Positions 34,235 to 43,013 of a stretch of 64,000 bases of DNA are shown here, in pieces. Location: contig CALAJH010000012.1 of assembly GCA_937922655.1 (NCBI GenBank), positions 62,001 through 126,000 of the forward strand, written 5' to 3'. The DNA is from an uncultured Bacteroidia bacterium. GTDB lineage: Bacteria > Bacteroidota > Bacteroidia > J057 > CALAJH01. A program made the position numbers and the translations under genes. The notes under the pieces were generated by a model. The model was not told the DNA's origin. It was given only the letters and a program-made list of their open reading frames with translations, and searched no databases. Position 1 is the first letter of the stretch; every line of letters begins with the position of its first letter.

Positions 34235-35263
34235 ATGAGAATAATAAACAAAAATATAATAAGTTTTTATTATTTGCTATTTTTATGTATTTTTTGCTTG
34301 TATTTATTTTCCTGCAATTCTTCCCAATCCGCTTGCGAACGCGGATTTTACGTTTGGAAAACAATTCTAGACATCGATTCCGTTATGTCGTCCAATTTGC
34401 AATCGTTGAATGTAAAACGTTTGTACGTAAGATATTTTGACGTCGAAAAGGGAAAATCCGGTCCCGAACCGATAGCTCCGATTCGTTTGAATTTCGCGGA
34501 TTCGCTTGATTTTGAGTGGGTTCCCGTCGTATACATTACTCAACCCGCCATGCAATCCATCGCGTACAACGATTCGTTTGCGCACAGAATTTATTCGACG
34601 CTTTGCGCTATGCACGGCGGCAAGCCCGCCGAAGTTCAGTTGGATTGCGATTGGACCGAACGTACGCGCGAACCCTACTTTAACCTTGTTCGTCAATTGA
34701 AAAGGCACGATATCGTCGTTTCAACCACTTTAAGATTGCATCAAATAAAGTACGTTGAATCCGCGGGAGTTCCCCCGGCCGATAGGGCGACTTTGATGTG
34801 CTATCACACTTCGAATCCCGAAAAATACGAAGACAAAAACGCCGTTCTTGACCTTGACGAAGTCAAAAAATATATTTCACGCGACGTTGATTATCCCATA
34901 CCGATAGACGTTGCTTTACCCGTATTTTCTTGGGGGGTTAAATTTAAAAACCGACGGTTTGCGGGAATTATTTCCGGCCTTACACGAACGGACGTGGAGA
35001 AGTCCAATTTTTTTGATAAAACCGGAAAGCACGTTTACATCGCCGAGAAATCAGGTTATTTAAAAGGCGTACATTTTCAAAAGGGCGACGAATTGCGCGT
35101 CGACGAACCCGATGTTAAGCAAATATCCGACGCGGCAAAGTGGCTGTCGCGTCGGATAAAAAACAAGTCGGGACGTGTTTTGTTGTTTGATTTGTCGCTC
35201 GGAAACTTATATCGAATCGGAGTGGAAAATTACGAAAAAATTTTTCGTTCCTGCGAGCCTTAG
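34235..35263 (+). CDS. lipoprotein, possibly a DUF3142-like TIM-barrel protein
   Basis: 342 residues from the ATG at 34235; the open frame to 34079 adds no plausible N-terminus. The hydrophobic signal ends in YLFSC, a lipobox. The mature part has acidic and aromatic motifs suggestive of a glycoside-hydrolase-like barrel: VKRLYVRYFDV, EVQLDCDWTERTRE, TTLRLHQIKY, LMCYHTSNPEKY and DVALPVFSWGVKF. I think it belongs near DUF3142, but this is from memory of the pattern. No catalytic role can be stated. The stop shares TTAG with convergent mqnC. Confidence 0.75.
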   Translation: MRIINKNIISFYYLLFLCIFCLYLFSCNSSQSACERGFYVWKTILDIDSVMSSNLQSLNVKRLYVRYFDVEKGKSGPEPIAPIRLNFADSLDFEWVPVVYITQPAMQSIAYNDSFAHRIYSTLCAMHGGKPAEVQLDCDWTERTREPYFNLVRQLKRHDIVVSTTLRLHQIKYVESAGVPPADRATLMCYHTSNPEKYEDKNAVLDLDEVKKYISRDVDYPIPIDVALPVFSWGVKFKNRRFAGIISGLTRTDVEKSNFFDKTGKHVYIAEKSGYLKGVHFQKGDELRVDEPDVKQISDAAKWLSRRIKNKSGRVLLFDLSLGNLYRIGVENYEKIFRSCEP

Positions 35264-36369
35264 GCTACTTTTGCCGCCTCGGGAATCTCCCGAAAACGAT
35301 AAATTTGGTCTCTTAACCGCGGCTCGAAACCCGCTTCGCGTATGCATTGTTGTATCTCTTGGGCCGTGAATCGGAAAGGCGCGCCGGCGGCCGAAACCAC
35401 GTTCTCTTCTATCATTATCGAACCCATGTCGTTGGCGCCGGCGTGCAAACAAATTTGCGCGGTTTTGGGGCCGACCGTCAGCCAAGAAACCTGAATGTTT
35501 TCGATGTTCGGAAGCATGAGCCGGCAAAGCGCCAACATTCTGACGTATTCCGTCGGCGTAACGGAGTTTCTTACGCCTTTTACCCGTTGCAACAACGTTC
35601 CGTCGTCTTGATAAGGCCACGGAATAAAGGCTTTGAATCCGTCGGCGTCTTGGGGTTTTTCCGATTGCACTTCGCGAATCCAAATGAGATGTTCGAGGCG
35701 TTCGTCGAGGGTTTCGATGTGTCCGAACATCATGGTTGCGCTGGTTGGGATGCGAAGTTTATGGGCGGCCCGCATCACGTCCAACCATTCTTTGCCCGTG
35801 CATTTGCCGTTGGAAATGAGTCTTCGTACGCGGTCGTTGAGGATTTCGGCGCCCGCGCCGGGCAAAGAATCCATACCCGCCGCTTTCAACCTGCTCAGCG
35901 TTTGTTCATAACTTAAACCCGAAAGCTCGGATATGTGTACGATTTCCGGCGGGCCAAGCGCGTGCAAACGTAAATGCGGATACCACGACTTTAGCTTTCT
36001 AAACAACTCCTCGTACCAATCTATGCCTAGTTGCGGATGATGGCCCCCTTGCAACAAAAGTTGGTCTCCGCCCAAAGCGAACATCTCCTCAATCTTTTGG
36101 CGATATTCGTCGTCTTGGGTGATGTAACCTTCGGGGTGGCCGGGCGGACGGAAAAAATTGCAAAACTTGCAGTTTGCCACACAGACGTTGGTCGTATTGA
36201 CGTTGCGGTCGATTTGCCAGGTAACGATTCCGTCGTCGCCTTTGATTTTTTGCCTTAACGCCTGGGCGGCCCGCATTAGCGACGCCGTCGGTGCGTTCTC
36301 GTACAAGTATTTCCCTTCTTCGTGCGTCAAAAAACCGCCCGTTAACGGTTTTTCCAGTAGTTTTTTCAT
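35260..36369 (-). CDS. mqnC: cyclic dehypoxanthinyl futalosine synthase
   Basis: 369 residues from the second of two consecutive ATG codons (36369; the first is at 36372). Radical SAM enzyme that cyclises dehypoxanthinyl futalosine in menaquinone synthesis by the futalosine route. The cluster motif is CVANCKFC, Cys64-x3-Cys68-x2-Cys71 when numbered from the first ATG. LLLQGGHHPQLG, DSLPGAGAEIL and TSATMMFGH are typical of MqnC rather than MqnE. Its -7 element ends 4 nt before the preferred ATG, so the mRNA should be leaderless or nearly so. No other mqn gene is in the window. Confidence 0.92.
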   Translation of the reverse strand: MKKLLEKPLTGGFLTHEEGKYLYENAPTASLMRAAQALRQKIKGDDGIVTWQIDRNVNTTNVCVANCKFCNFFRPPGHPEGYITQDDEYRQKIEEMFALGGDQLLLQGGHHPQLGIDWYEELFRKLKSWYPHLRLHALGPPEIVHISELSGLSYEQTLSRLKAAGMDSLPGAGAEILNDRVRRLISNGKCTGKEWLDVMRAAHKLRIPTSATMMFGHIETLDERLEHLIWIREVQSEKPQDADGFKAFIPWPYQDDGTLLQRVKGVRNSVTPTEYVRMLALCRLMLPNIENIQVSWLTVGPKTAQICLHAGANDMGSIMIEENVVSAAGAPFRFTAQEIQQCIREAGFEPRLRDQIYRFREIPEAAKVA

Positions 36370-36373
36370 CATC

Positions 36374-36404
36374 CAAAATTATCGTGGTTGGGCCGAAATT
36401 GCAA
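36374..36404 (-). promoter_or_regulatory. mqnC promoter
   Basis: On the minus strand: -33 TTG (36402-36404), 20-nt spacer, -7 TAATTTTG (36374-36381). The transcription start should fall at about 36370, between or on the two ATG codons. Confidence 0.7.
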
Positions 36405-36526
36405 CCGTCGGCGGCGCCGCGTTTGTTAATTTCGGGCGGCGAACATGGTTTTTGTTTTTCAACCCGTGGGCAATGTCAATTGGTTCCCTTTGGAGGGCGC
36501 GGCATGGGCGCTGTGGGTAAATCCCG

Positions 36527-36558
36527 TTTGTAGGGGCGGAGGTTCTTGGCTAATTTTG
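36527..36558 (+). promoter_or_regulatory. promoter of the response-regulator phosphatase gene
   Basis: -33 TTTG at 36527-36530, 20-nt spacer, -7 TAATTTTG at 36551-36558, ending 13 nt before the ATG at 36572. Confidence 0.7.
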
Positions 36559-36571
36559 AAAAAATATCGCC

Positions 36572-37831
36572 ATGCAGGAAGAAAGCCCCAAAATTCTTAT
36601 TGTCGACGACAACCCTACGAACATCGACGTACTGCGCGAAACGCTCAAAGTCTACAACTACAAAATCCTTATCGCCGTCAACGGGGCGAAGGCGGTGGCC
36701 GTGGCGCAAAAGGCTCTCCCCGACCTCATCCTCCTCGACATCAATATGCCCGAAATGGATGGTTTCGAGGCCTGTCGGCGGCTGAAAGCCGACCCGCTCA
36801 CCGCCGCCATTCCCGTCATTTTTCTTTCCGCGCAAGACGACGTCGACAGCAAAACCAAAGGTTTCACCCTCGGGGCCGTCGACTACATCACCAAACCCTT
36901 TGAACGCGAAGAGGTCATTAAGCGCGTCGAAATGCAAATGCGCATCTACTTCATGACCAAATCCCTCCAAGAACAAAACGAACTGTTGGAAAAGCAAAAC
37001 GAACTGCTTGAAGCCCAAAAATCCGAAATTTTGCAGGCCAAAGAAATTTTGGCCCAACAGCACGCCGACATCACCGACAGCATTCGCTACGCTTTGCGTA
37101 TTCAACAAGCTCTTTTGCCGCCCTTGGAACTGATAAAAGCGCATTTGCCCGCATCGTTTGTGTTGTATCTGCCCAAGGATATCGTCAGCGGAGATTTTTT
37201 TTGGTTTAAACCCCTCAAAGACGGAAGAATGACGTTGGCGGCCGTCGATTGTACGGGCCACGGCGTACCGGGCGCGATTATGTCCGTAGTAGGCATGACC
37301 CAACTCAAAACCATCGTCGGCGAAAGAAACATCGACCGGCCCGGCGACGTACTCAAAGAGCTTGACGAGGCCGTGCAATACGTCCTGAAACAAGAAAAGC
37401 GCGACGACGGCGAACACGTTTCCCAAGACGGCATGGACGCCGCGTTTTGTACCATAGACCCCAAAAACCGAAAAATTCTTTTTTCCGGCGCCAATTTGCC
37501 CCTTTGGCAACTGACGGCCGCCGACGTCGTTGAATACGCGCCGCAAAAATATCCTATCGGCGGTACACAATTCGAGGGCAAAAATTTTGAAACCGTCGAA
37601 ATCAATTATTCCCCCGGCGACCGGTTTTATATGTTTTCCGACGGTTACGCCGACCAATTCGGCGGCCCCGAATCAAAACGTTTGGGACGGCGACGTTTTC
37701 GTGAAATATTGACCGAACTCCGCCCCGCTCCCGTCGCCAAACAAGACGCACTTCTCAAAACTCTGTTCACCCGTTGGCTGGGAACGGGCAAGCAAGTGGA
37801 CGACGTGTTGGTCATCGGTTTTCAACCTTAG
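36572..37831 (+). CDS. response regulator with PP2C/SpoIIE-type serine phosphatase output
   Basis: 419 residues in three parts. Receiver domain 1-125 with acidic pair Asp12-Asp13, phospho-acceptor Asp56 (LLDINMPEMDG), Ser86 and Lys108 (ITKPF). A heptad-rich linker 128-170 (QEQNELLEKQNELLEAQ). PP2C/SpoIIE domain 180-419 with IVSGDFFW, VDCTGHGVPGA, SGANLPLW, SDGYADQ and DDVLVIGF, carrying the metal-binding Asp residues. Phosphorylation of the receiver probably controls dephosphorylation of a partner such as an anti-sigma antagonist, as in RsbU/HsbR-type proteins; no partner gene or histidine kinase is adjacent. The stop shares TTAG with the convergent gene. Confidence 0.93.
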   Translation: MQEESPKILIVDDNPTNIDVLRETLKVYNYKILIAVNGAKAVAVAQKALPDLILLDINMPEMDGFEACRRLKADPLTAAIPVIFLSAQDDVDSKTKGFTLGAVDYITKPFEREEVIKRVEMQMRIYFMTKSLQEQNELLEKQNELLEAQKSEILQAKEILAQQHADITDSIRYALRIQQALLPPLELIKAHLPASFVLYLPKDIVSGDFFWFKPLKDGRMTLAAVDCTGHGVPGAIMSVVGMTQLKTIVGERNIDRPGDVLKELDEAVQYVLKQEKRDDGEHVSQDGMDAAFCTIDPKNRKILFSGANLPLWQLTAADVVEYAPQKYPIGGTQFEGKNFETVEINYSPGDRFYMFSDGYADQFGGPESKRLGRRRFREILTELRPAPVAKQDALLKTLFTRWLGTGKQVDDVLVIGFQP

Positions 37832-39783
37832 CGAATCACGGTGAGCGTTCCGGTTCTATGTATGGGGCGGCGGTCGCGCGTCACCGCCGTCATGCGGTAA
37901 GCGTAGACCCCTTCGGGAAGAGGTTTGCCCTCCGGGTCGTTGCCCGGCCAAAGAAAATTCGCATCGCGGGTGGCGAACACAACCGTTCCGTAACGATTGT
38001 AAACCGTAAATTGAAAATCGTCGAGCTCGCGAGCGAAAATGCGAAATTCGCGGTTTACGTCGTCGGAGTTGGGGGTAAAAGCGTCGGGAACGACCACGGC
38101 CCATTCCCCTACCCTAATTGTCGTTGAAAACGTATCTCGGCATCCCAAAGAGTCCAAGGTAACGAGTTGGACGAGGTAGGTTCCGGGGAAATAATTTTTT
38201 TGGGGGCGGCGTTCGTCGGCGAAGGTTCCGTCGCCAAAATCCCACAGCCAACGCACGGGCGCAGGCGTATGCGGATAAACAAATTCGACGCTATACGCGT
38301 CCGTAAAGGAGTAATGAAAAGTTGCGGGACGCGGAAGACGGACTCTGGCCCACAGCGAGTCCCGTCGGACGCAAGCGCCGTTTTTTGTTTCCAATACGTA
38401 GCCCGAATCGGCAAAAACGGGCCCGACCTCGAAAATGTTCCTACGCCCTACGGTGCGTCCGTTTTCCTTTTTCCAAACGTAATCGTATCCCGGAGGCAAA
38501 ACAAATTTGTAAGTTTGCCCGTAACAAACCTCGGCGTTTTGGGGCGGCGGCGGACGGGAAAAAATGCGTACGGTATGAACAATCGTCGTTTCGCAACGGT
38601 CGTTAAACAAACGAACCGAAACGTTGTGGTTGCCGGACTCGTTAAAAACGACTTGCGGCGGATAAAAACCGGAATAACTACGGGGTGTGGCGGCGGCGCC
38701 GAAATCCCACTCGGCGTTTGCCGCGTAGTCGTATTGCAGGCCGAAGGACATCGCCTCCCCCGCGCATCCCATCCCCGGGCCCGAAATTGCGCCCTCGGGA
38801 CCCGGATAAACCACCGCCTCGGTTTTCAGCGTCGCAACGTAACGAATGCCCGCGCCTAAATTTTCGTAAACGTCGGCTTCGATTAAATAAACTCCCGTAA
38901 GCGCCGCGACAAACCTTTTCCCCCCGTCCGACAAATTGCCCGCAAAGGTGGGGCCGGACGTACGCCAATCGTAAAAATAATTGTTTATTTGCGGACGAGG
39001 ACGGACTTCAAACGGTGTCGACGTGCAAAGCGTCGCGGGAAAAACTTCCAACCTTCCCTCGTATTTTATAGAATAAACGTGAGATATTCTCAAGCCCCAA
39101 ACGAACAATGCCGAATCCACCCACGGGTCTCCGCCGTCGCGAACGCCAAAGGTCAAAACGCAACGTTTGCCGACGGGAACTTGAACGCGCATGGTTTCGG
39201 GAGACGAATACGCCGAAAAATTAAGCGTTTGAAAAGCGGGATTGAACGGCCCGGTATTGGCCGTCCACTGCCATTGGGGTGAGAATGTTTGGGTTTGACC
39301 GTCGAAGCTTAAAGCAATCGAATAAACGTCGGGGGTGTTCATGAAAAGCGGACCGCCGGGAAAGCGGTCGGGAAACTCGTGGGTCGCGGCCGCGAGAAAC
39401 AGCTCCAGCGTGTCCCCCATGGGGATAAATTCAACACGCAATTGCGCGAAGTCGTGCGGGGCGCCGGCGACGGGAACGCCCGGAACGTAGGCGCACGGAC
39501 GAGCCGCGTCCGTCGCTTTTCCCGTGGAAAGCAACCACCCTTCGGCTTCTTGATTAAATATCCCTCCGTCTTTAAATTTCCCAAACGCCGCCCTCGGCCC
39601 GTCGTACAACAAAAGCGTTTCTTGGGCGCCGGGAATTTCGTCGTTGTCGTCGATGGGAGATACCTCGAAATTTTGCGCCATCGCCCGAAAATACGTCGTC
39701 GCAACCATCAGTGTCGGCAAAAAAAGAAAAAAAAACCCCCAAACAGTTGCGGAATTCGGATATTTTACGTTGGCAAGCCGCAT
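37828..39783 (-). CDS. secreted PKD protein with gliding-motility-associated (T9SS type B) C-terminus
   Basis: 651 residues with a signal peptide ending near RAMAQ. N-terminal beta domain to about 290, PKD-like domains (AEWDFGAAAT near 370; RWLWDFGDGTFADERR near 528), and the gliding-motility-associated C-terminal domain: VPDAFTPNSDDVNREF, FTVYNRYGTVVF, PLPEGVYAYR. This CTD type marks T9SS type B cargo, which is usually attached through PorP/SprF-like proteins. Coupled by TAATG to the upstream 907-residue gene, so both are made together. Confidence 0.92.
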   Translation of the reverse strand: MRLANVKYPNSATVWGFFFLFLPTLMVATTYFRAMAQNFEVSPIDDNDEIPGAQETLLLYDGPRAAFGKFKDGGIFNQEAEGWLLSTGKATDAARPCAYVPGVPVAGAPHDFAQLRVEFIPMGDTLELFLAAATHEFPDRFPGGPLFMNTPDVYSIALSFDGQTQTFSPQWQWTANTGPFNPAFQTLNFSAYSSPETMRVQVPVGKRCVLTFGVRDGGDPWVDSALFVWGLRISHVYSIKYEGRLEVFPATLCTSTPFEVRPRPQINNYFYDWRTSGPTFAGNLSDGGKRFVAALTGVYLIEADVYENLGAGIRYVATLKTEAVVYPGPEGAISGPGMGCAGEAMSFGLQYDYAANAEWDFGAAATPRSYSGFYPPQVVFNESGNHNVSVRLFNDRCETTIVHTVRIFSRPPPPQNAEVCYGQTYKFVLPPGYDYVWKKENGRTVGRRNIFEVGPVFADSGYVLETKNGACVRRDSLWARVRLPRPATFHYSFTDAYSVEFVYPHTPAPVRWLWDFGDGTFADERRPQKNYFPGTYLVQLVTLDSLGCRDTFSTTIRVGEWAVVVPDAFTPNSDDVNREFRIFARELDDFQFTVYNRYGTVVFATRDANFLWPGNDPEGKPLPEGVYAYRMTAVTRDRRPIHRTGTLTVIR

Positions 39784-42506
39784 TAAGGCCTAACAATTTT
39801 GACGAGCGTTGCGTCGTCGGCGCTAAAAACATACACCCCCGTTGGCAAAAACACCTCCGTTTCCCTGAACGGATTTTGGCCTTTCCACACCGTGCGTCCG
39901 TAAAGGTCGTAAACGACGGCGTTTTTCGCTCCGCATCCCCAAGAAATGCTTATCCCCGATTCCGTGGGACGGATTCGAGTAGGGCAGACAGCGGATTCGT
40001 TGCGGCGGTTGAAAAGAAAATTAAAGCCGTCGCTGAATACTTCACACCCCCCGGGTTCGCGGATACGCACCGAAATCAATCCGTCTTGCAGCGACGTCAA
40101 ACGCGAACTTTGGGCTCCGGGAATCGGAACGCCGTTGAAATACCATTGGCATTCCCACGACGAATCAAAAGGTACGATGTACACGGTGTTGAAATACGTT
40201 CGGTCGAAAATTACGGTGTCGGGAAAACCGGAAAGTTTCACGTCCGAAAGCCGAATAAAAACGGGTTGGGGATTGCTGAGGTTGACGCACCCGCCGGCGG
40301 CAAACTCCACGCGGTATTCCCCGCTGATTTTTGCGTACCATTCGTAAACGGGGCCTTCGGACAAGAGTTGGCCGTTTCGGTACCATCGGCAAATCATGCC
40401 GTCCCCGCCGTTGACAAACAAGCGCACCGAATCGCCGGCGCAAACGGAGTCGGGCCATGCCGTATCGCGATAAAGCGTGTCGTTGGCGACGGGGATTCCC
40501 GTGCCGACCCCAAGCGTATCGGAGGCGGTGGCACAACCCGTTCCGGGATAAGCGGCAACGACAAAATACGCTCCGGGATGGCGGACGGTCAAACGATTGC
40601 CGTCGACGTCGGCGAACAGGCTGTCGGGTAAAGTTTCGCCGTTCCAATACCAAACGTATTGATAATTTTGGGCGGTAAAATCGACGATGACGAGCGAGGT
40701 GGCGCTTTGCCCGGGACAAACGGACTCAGGACCGTCGAAAACGACGACGGGCGCGGGCGGGCGCGGTTCGAAAACGACGTTGAACGTCTCGGACTCAATC
40801 CTGCACCCCGTGGCAAGGTCGACGGCGGCGTAACGGTAAGCGGCGTTTTGGGAAACGACGACGAACGTATCCGATGCAACGGCTTCACCGTTGCGATACC
40901 ACAAATACGTTTGTCCGGGGAAGGGATGGAAATAAAGAAAAAGGGCTTGGCCTTCGCACCCAACGGTGGGTCCGAAGAGGGTGGGGAGTTCGGGTTCGGG
41001 AAAACGAAGCGCCTCAAACGGTTGGGAAAGCGTCGCACAACCCGCCGCGTTGATTGCCGCCACGGCATAAAATCCCGATTCATTGACGGCAATGACGGGA
41101 TTGTCGGCGCCGTCCAACGCCGCATCGTCCTTGTACCATTGATAATGCAATCCCGGTACGGGCGTGGTGAGAAGGTTGAGCGTTTCGTTGTAACAAAAAG
41201 GATTCAGACCCTCGAAAAACACCTCGGGAACGGAAGGGTAAGGAACAAAATTAACGGCGGCCTCGAGCGTATCTTCGCAACCCGTAACCACGTCGCGCAA
41301 AGCCAAAAGATAATTTGCGGATTCGTAAACCCAAAATTCGGTTTCGTTCCAATCCCACGCTTCGCCGTTGCGAAACCATGTGAAGACCTTGTTTTCCTGC
41401 AATTCAAAAAACAGCCGCGTGCTGTCGCCTTCGCAAACCACAAAACCGTTGGAGGCGAAAATACCCGTGGCGTTGGGCGGGTGGACGACGACGACTATCG
41501 CGTCGCTGGTATCCCTGCATCCTTGCGTATTTTCCAAAACCAAACGGTACTCGCCGGATTCGGTAACGATGGCGGAATTGACGGCGGCATTGGGGTACGG
41601 AAGCCCGTCTTTGAGCCAAAGGTAAGTCAAAGCTTCGAGGAAAGGGGTGGATAGCACGAGGGTGTCGCCGGTACAAAAGGTTGTCGGGCCGGAAAGATTG
41701 ACGGGGTCGGCGTTGGGGGCGGGCGCCGAAACAAAATTTACGGTATCGGACGTATCCCGACAACCGCCGATGTTAAACGCTTCGACCCAATAACTTCCAC
41801 CGACGGTTACAACGATTTGGTGGGTCGTGGCTCCTTCCAAGACTTGGCCGTTAAGTCGCCATTGATAAGACGCGTCGGGGTCGAAGTTTACGCTTGCGGT
41901 AACGGTCGTACCCGGACAAAGGTTGGTTCCTCCGTCGACGACGATGTTTCCCGTTTCGGGGCGGGGAAAAACATTGACGGAAACGGGGCCGTGGGTTTGC
42001 ACGCAGGCGCCTGCGGGATTGGACGGGTTCAATATGCGCAAAGAGTAGTTGCCCGTGGTTTGGGCGTAAAACACGGTGTCGGTTGCCTCGGGAATTGCCA
42101 CGTCGTTGACGTACCATTGATACAAAAAACCGGTACGTCGTTGGGTAACCAAAGTAACGGTATCCCCGGCGCAAACGGTCGTCGCCCCTAGAATATTGAG
42201 CGGTAAATTGGGCGTTTCATGGACGGTAACGTGGTTTTCAAGCGTCAGCGTATCTTTGAGTCCGGAAACGGTGTTTTCGGCAATGAGTTCAATGGAGTAG
42301 ACGCCCGGCGTGGAATAGATATGGGCGGGATTGACGGCGGTGGACGTGGCGCCGCCCCCCAAACTCCAACGATAACTGTTGGCGTTTTGAGAAAGATTAA
42401 AAAAAACGAGGCTTTGTCCGGTGCAAACGTGGGGTTGAACCGTAAAATTGGCTACCGGTTGCTGTGCCCACAACGCCGTTCCTATCAGCCAAAAAATGAC
42501 GCTCAT
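39783..42506 (-). CDS. secreted PKD / Ig-like repeat protein with atypical T9SS type A-like end
   Basis: 907 residues, signal peptide MSVIFWLIGTALWAQ. An N-terminal PKD domain (YRWSLGGGATS) is followed by about nine Ig-like repeats of 75-90 residues, each with a CxGxT/S start and a YxWYxNG core (e.g. LYQWYVNDV, YQWRLNGQV, YLWYRNGEA). Such repeats act as stalks or adhesin arms. The last 70 residues (ISISWGCGAKNAVVYDLYGRTVWKG ... LPTGVYVFS, quoted in part) resemble a type A sorting domain, but the usual YPNP is missing. First gene of a pair with the type B protein. Confidence 0.88.
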   Translation of the reverse strand: MSVIFWLIGTALWAQQPVANFTVQPHVCTGQSLVFFNLSQNANSYRWSLGGGATSTAVNPAHIYSTPGVYSIELIAENTVSGLKDTLTLENHVTVHETPNLPLNILGATTVCAGDTVTLVTQRRTGFLYQWYVNDVAIPEATDTVFYAQTTGNYSLRILNPSNPAGACVQTHGPVSVNVFPRPETGNIVVDGGTNLCPGTTVTASVNFDPDASYQWRLNGQVLEGATTHQIVVTVGGSYWVEAFNIGGCRDTSDTVNFVSAPAPNADPVNLSGPTTFCTGDTLVLSTPFLEALTYLWLKDGLPYPNAAVNSAIVTESGEYRLVLENTQGCRDTSDAIVVVVHPPNATGIFASNGFVVCEGDSTRLFFELQENKVFTWFRNGEAWDWNETEFWVYESANYLLALRDVVTGCEDTLEAAVNFVPYPSVPEVFFEGLNPFCYNETLNLLTTPVPGLHYQWYKDDAALDGADNPVIAVNESGFYAVAAINAAGCATLSQPFEALRFPEPELPTLFGPTVGCEGQALFLYFHPFPGQTYLWYRNGEAVASDTFVVVSQNAAYRYAAVDLATGCRIESETFNVVFEPRPPAPVVVFDGPESVCPGQSATSLVIVDFTAQNYQYVWYWNGETLPDSLFADVDGNRLTVRHPGAYFVVAAYPGTGCATASDTLGVGTGIPVANDTLYRDTAWPDSVCAGDSVRLFVNGGDGMICRWYRNGQLLSEGPVYEWYAKISGEYRVEFAAGGCVNLSNPQPVFIRLSDVKLSGFPDTVIFDRTYFNTVYIVPFDSSWECQWYFNGVPIPGAQSSRLTSLQDGLISVRIREPGGCEVFSDGFNFLFNRRNESAVCPTRIRPTESGISISWGCGAKNAVVYDLYGRTVWKGQNPFRETEVFLPTGVYVFSADDATLVKIVRP

Positions 42507-42848
42507 TCGGGTTTGTTTTTTGTCTGCGCAACCTCCATGCCAATTTTTCGTACATTAGGGGCGTGCACACGGACAAAGTTACGAAAAATTTCAAAGCGAT
42601 TTTTCCCTCGTTGTTTTGGGCGAAATTATGCGGGCGCCTCGTTTGATGCGGCGGAACCCTTAAACGCCGCGAATGGGTACGCTAATGAATTGGGGGTTGA
42701 AAATCGTTCCAAGCCGCGTGAAAAGATTTGTACGTCGGTCAAGGGATTGTCGTTTTACGCCCGCGAGACGAACTCGGGCATTTCAACCATCGTCGACGAC
42801 CGGACGAACATTTGGTTTGTACAGAGCGATAAAAAATTTAAAAATATT
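42507..42848. other. gene-free stretch before tRNA-Ser
   Basis: No credible gene on either strand. It carries the probable upstream region of the 907-residue protein gene (minus) and ends at the tRNA-Ser promoter (plus). Confidence 0.5.
42574..42581 (-). promoter_or_regulatory. -7 element (TAACTTTG on minus strand)
   Basis: Exact TAnnTTTG match, 67 nt upstream of the ATG at 42506. It has the same eight bases as the -7 element of the giant adhesin gene at 47202. No -33 TTG at the expected spacing. Confidence 0.45.
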
Positions 42849-42879
42849 TTTGCGGATTCGGGCAACGTGCCTAAATTTG
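42849..42879 (+). promoter_or_regulatory. tRNA-Ser promoter
   Basis: -33 TTTG at 42849-42852, 19-nt spacer, -7 TAAATTTG at 42872-42879; the tRNA begins 12 nt later. It is among the best -33/-7 pairs in the window. Confidence 0.8.
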
Positions 42880-42890
42880 CGATACTAAAC

Positions 42891-42980
42891 GGTGAGGTGG
42901 CTGAGCGGTCGAAAGCACCTCTTTGCTAAAGAGGCGTACCGGCAAAACCGGTACCATGGGTTCGAATCCCATCCTCACCA
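42891..42980 (+). tRNA. tRNA-Ser (anticodon GCU)
   Basis: Class II tRNA. The acceptor GGTGAGG (42891-42897) pairs fully with CCTCACC (42973-42979). Anticodon stem CCTCT/AGAGG encloses loop TTGCTAA with GCT. The long variable arm GTACCGG/CCGGTAC identifies serine. T arm ATGGG-TTCGAAT-CCCAT. Position 73 is A rather than the G usual for serine tRNAs, and CCA is not encoded. A terminator follows 4 nt later. Confidence 0.95.
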
Positions 42981-42984
42981 CCCG

Positions 42985-43009
42985 CCGCCCAAGGGCGGTG
43001 TTTTTTTTT
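42985..43009 (+). terminator. intrinsic terminator after tRNA-Ser
   Basis: Stem CCGCC (42985-42989), loop CAAG, GGCGG (42994-42998), then TG and nine T (43001-43009). It ends 4 nt before the ATG of the small lipoprotein gene. Confidence 0.8.
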
Positions 43010-43013
43010 CAAC

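Noticed and set aside
36476-37657. 393-codon open frame opposite the response regulator-phosphatase
   Set aside because: Antisense to a gene with complete receiver and PP2C motifs; length is explained by the GC-rich codon pattern.
40659-41654. 331-codon open frame opposite the Ig-repeat protein
   Set aside because: Shadow of repeated Ig domains; no start context or motif.
42219-42929. 236-codon frame reaching into tRNA-Ser
   Set aside because: It overlaps the 5' end of a real gene on the other strand and the tRNA itself; no protein-like features in the intergenic part.
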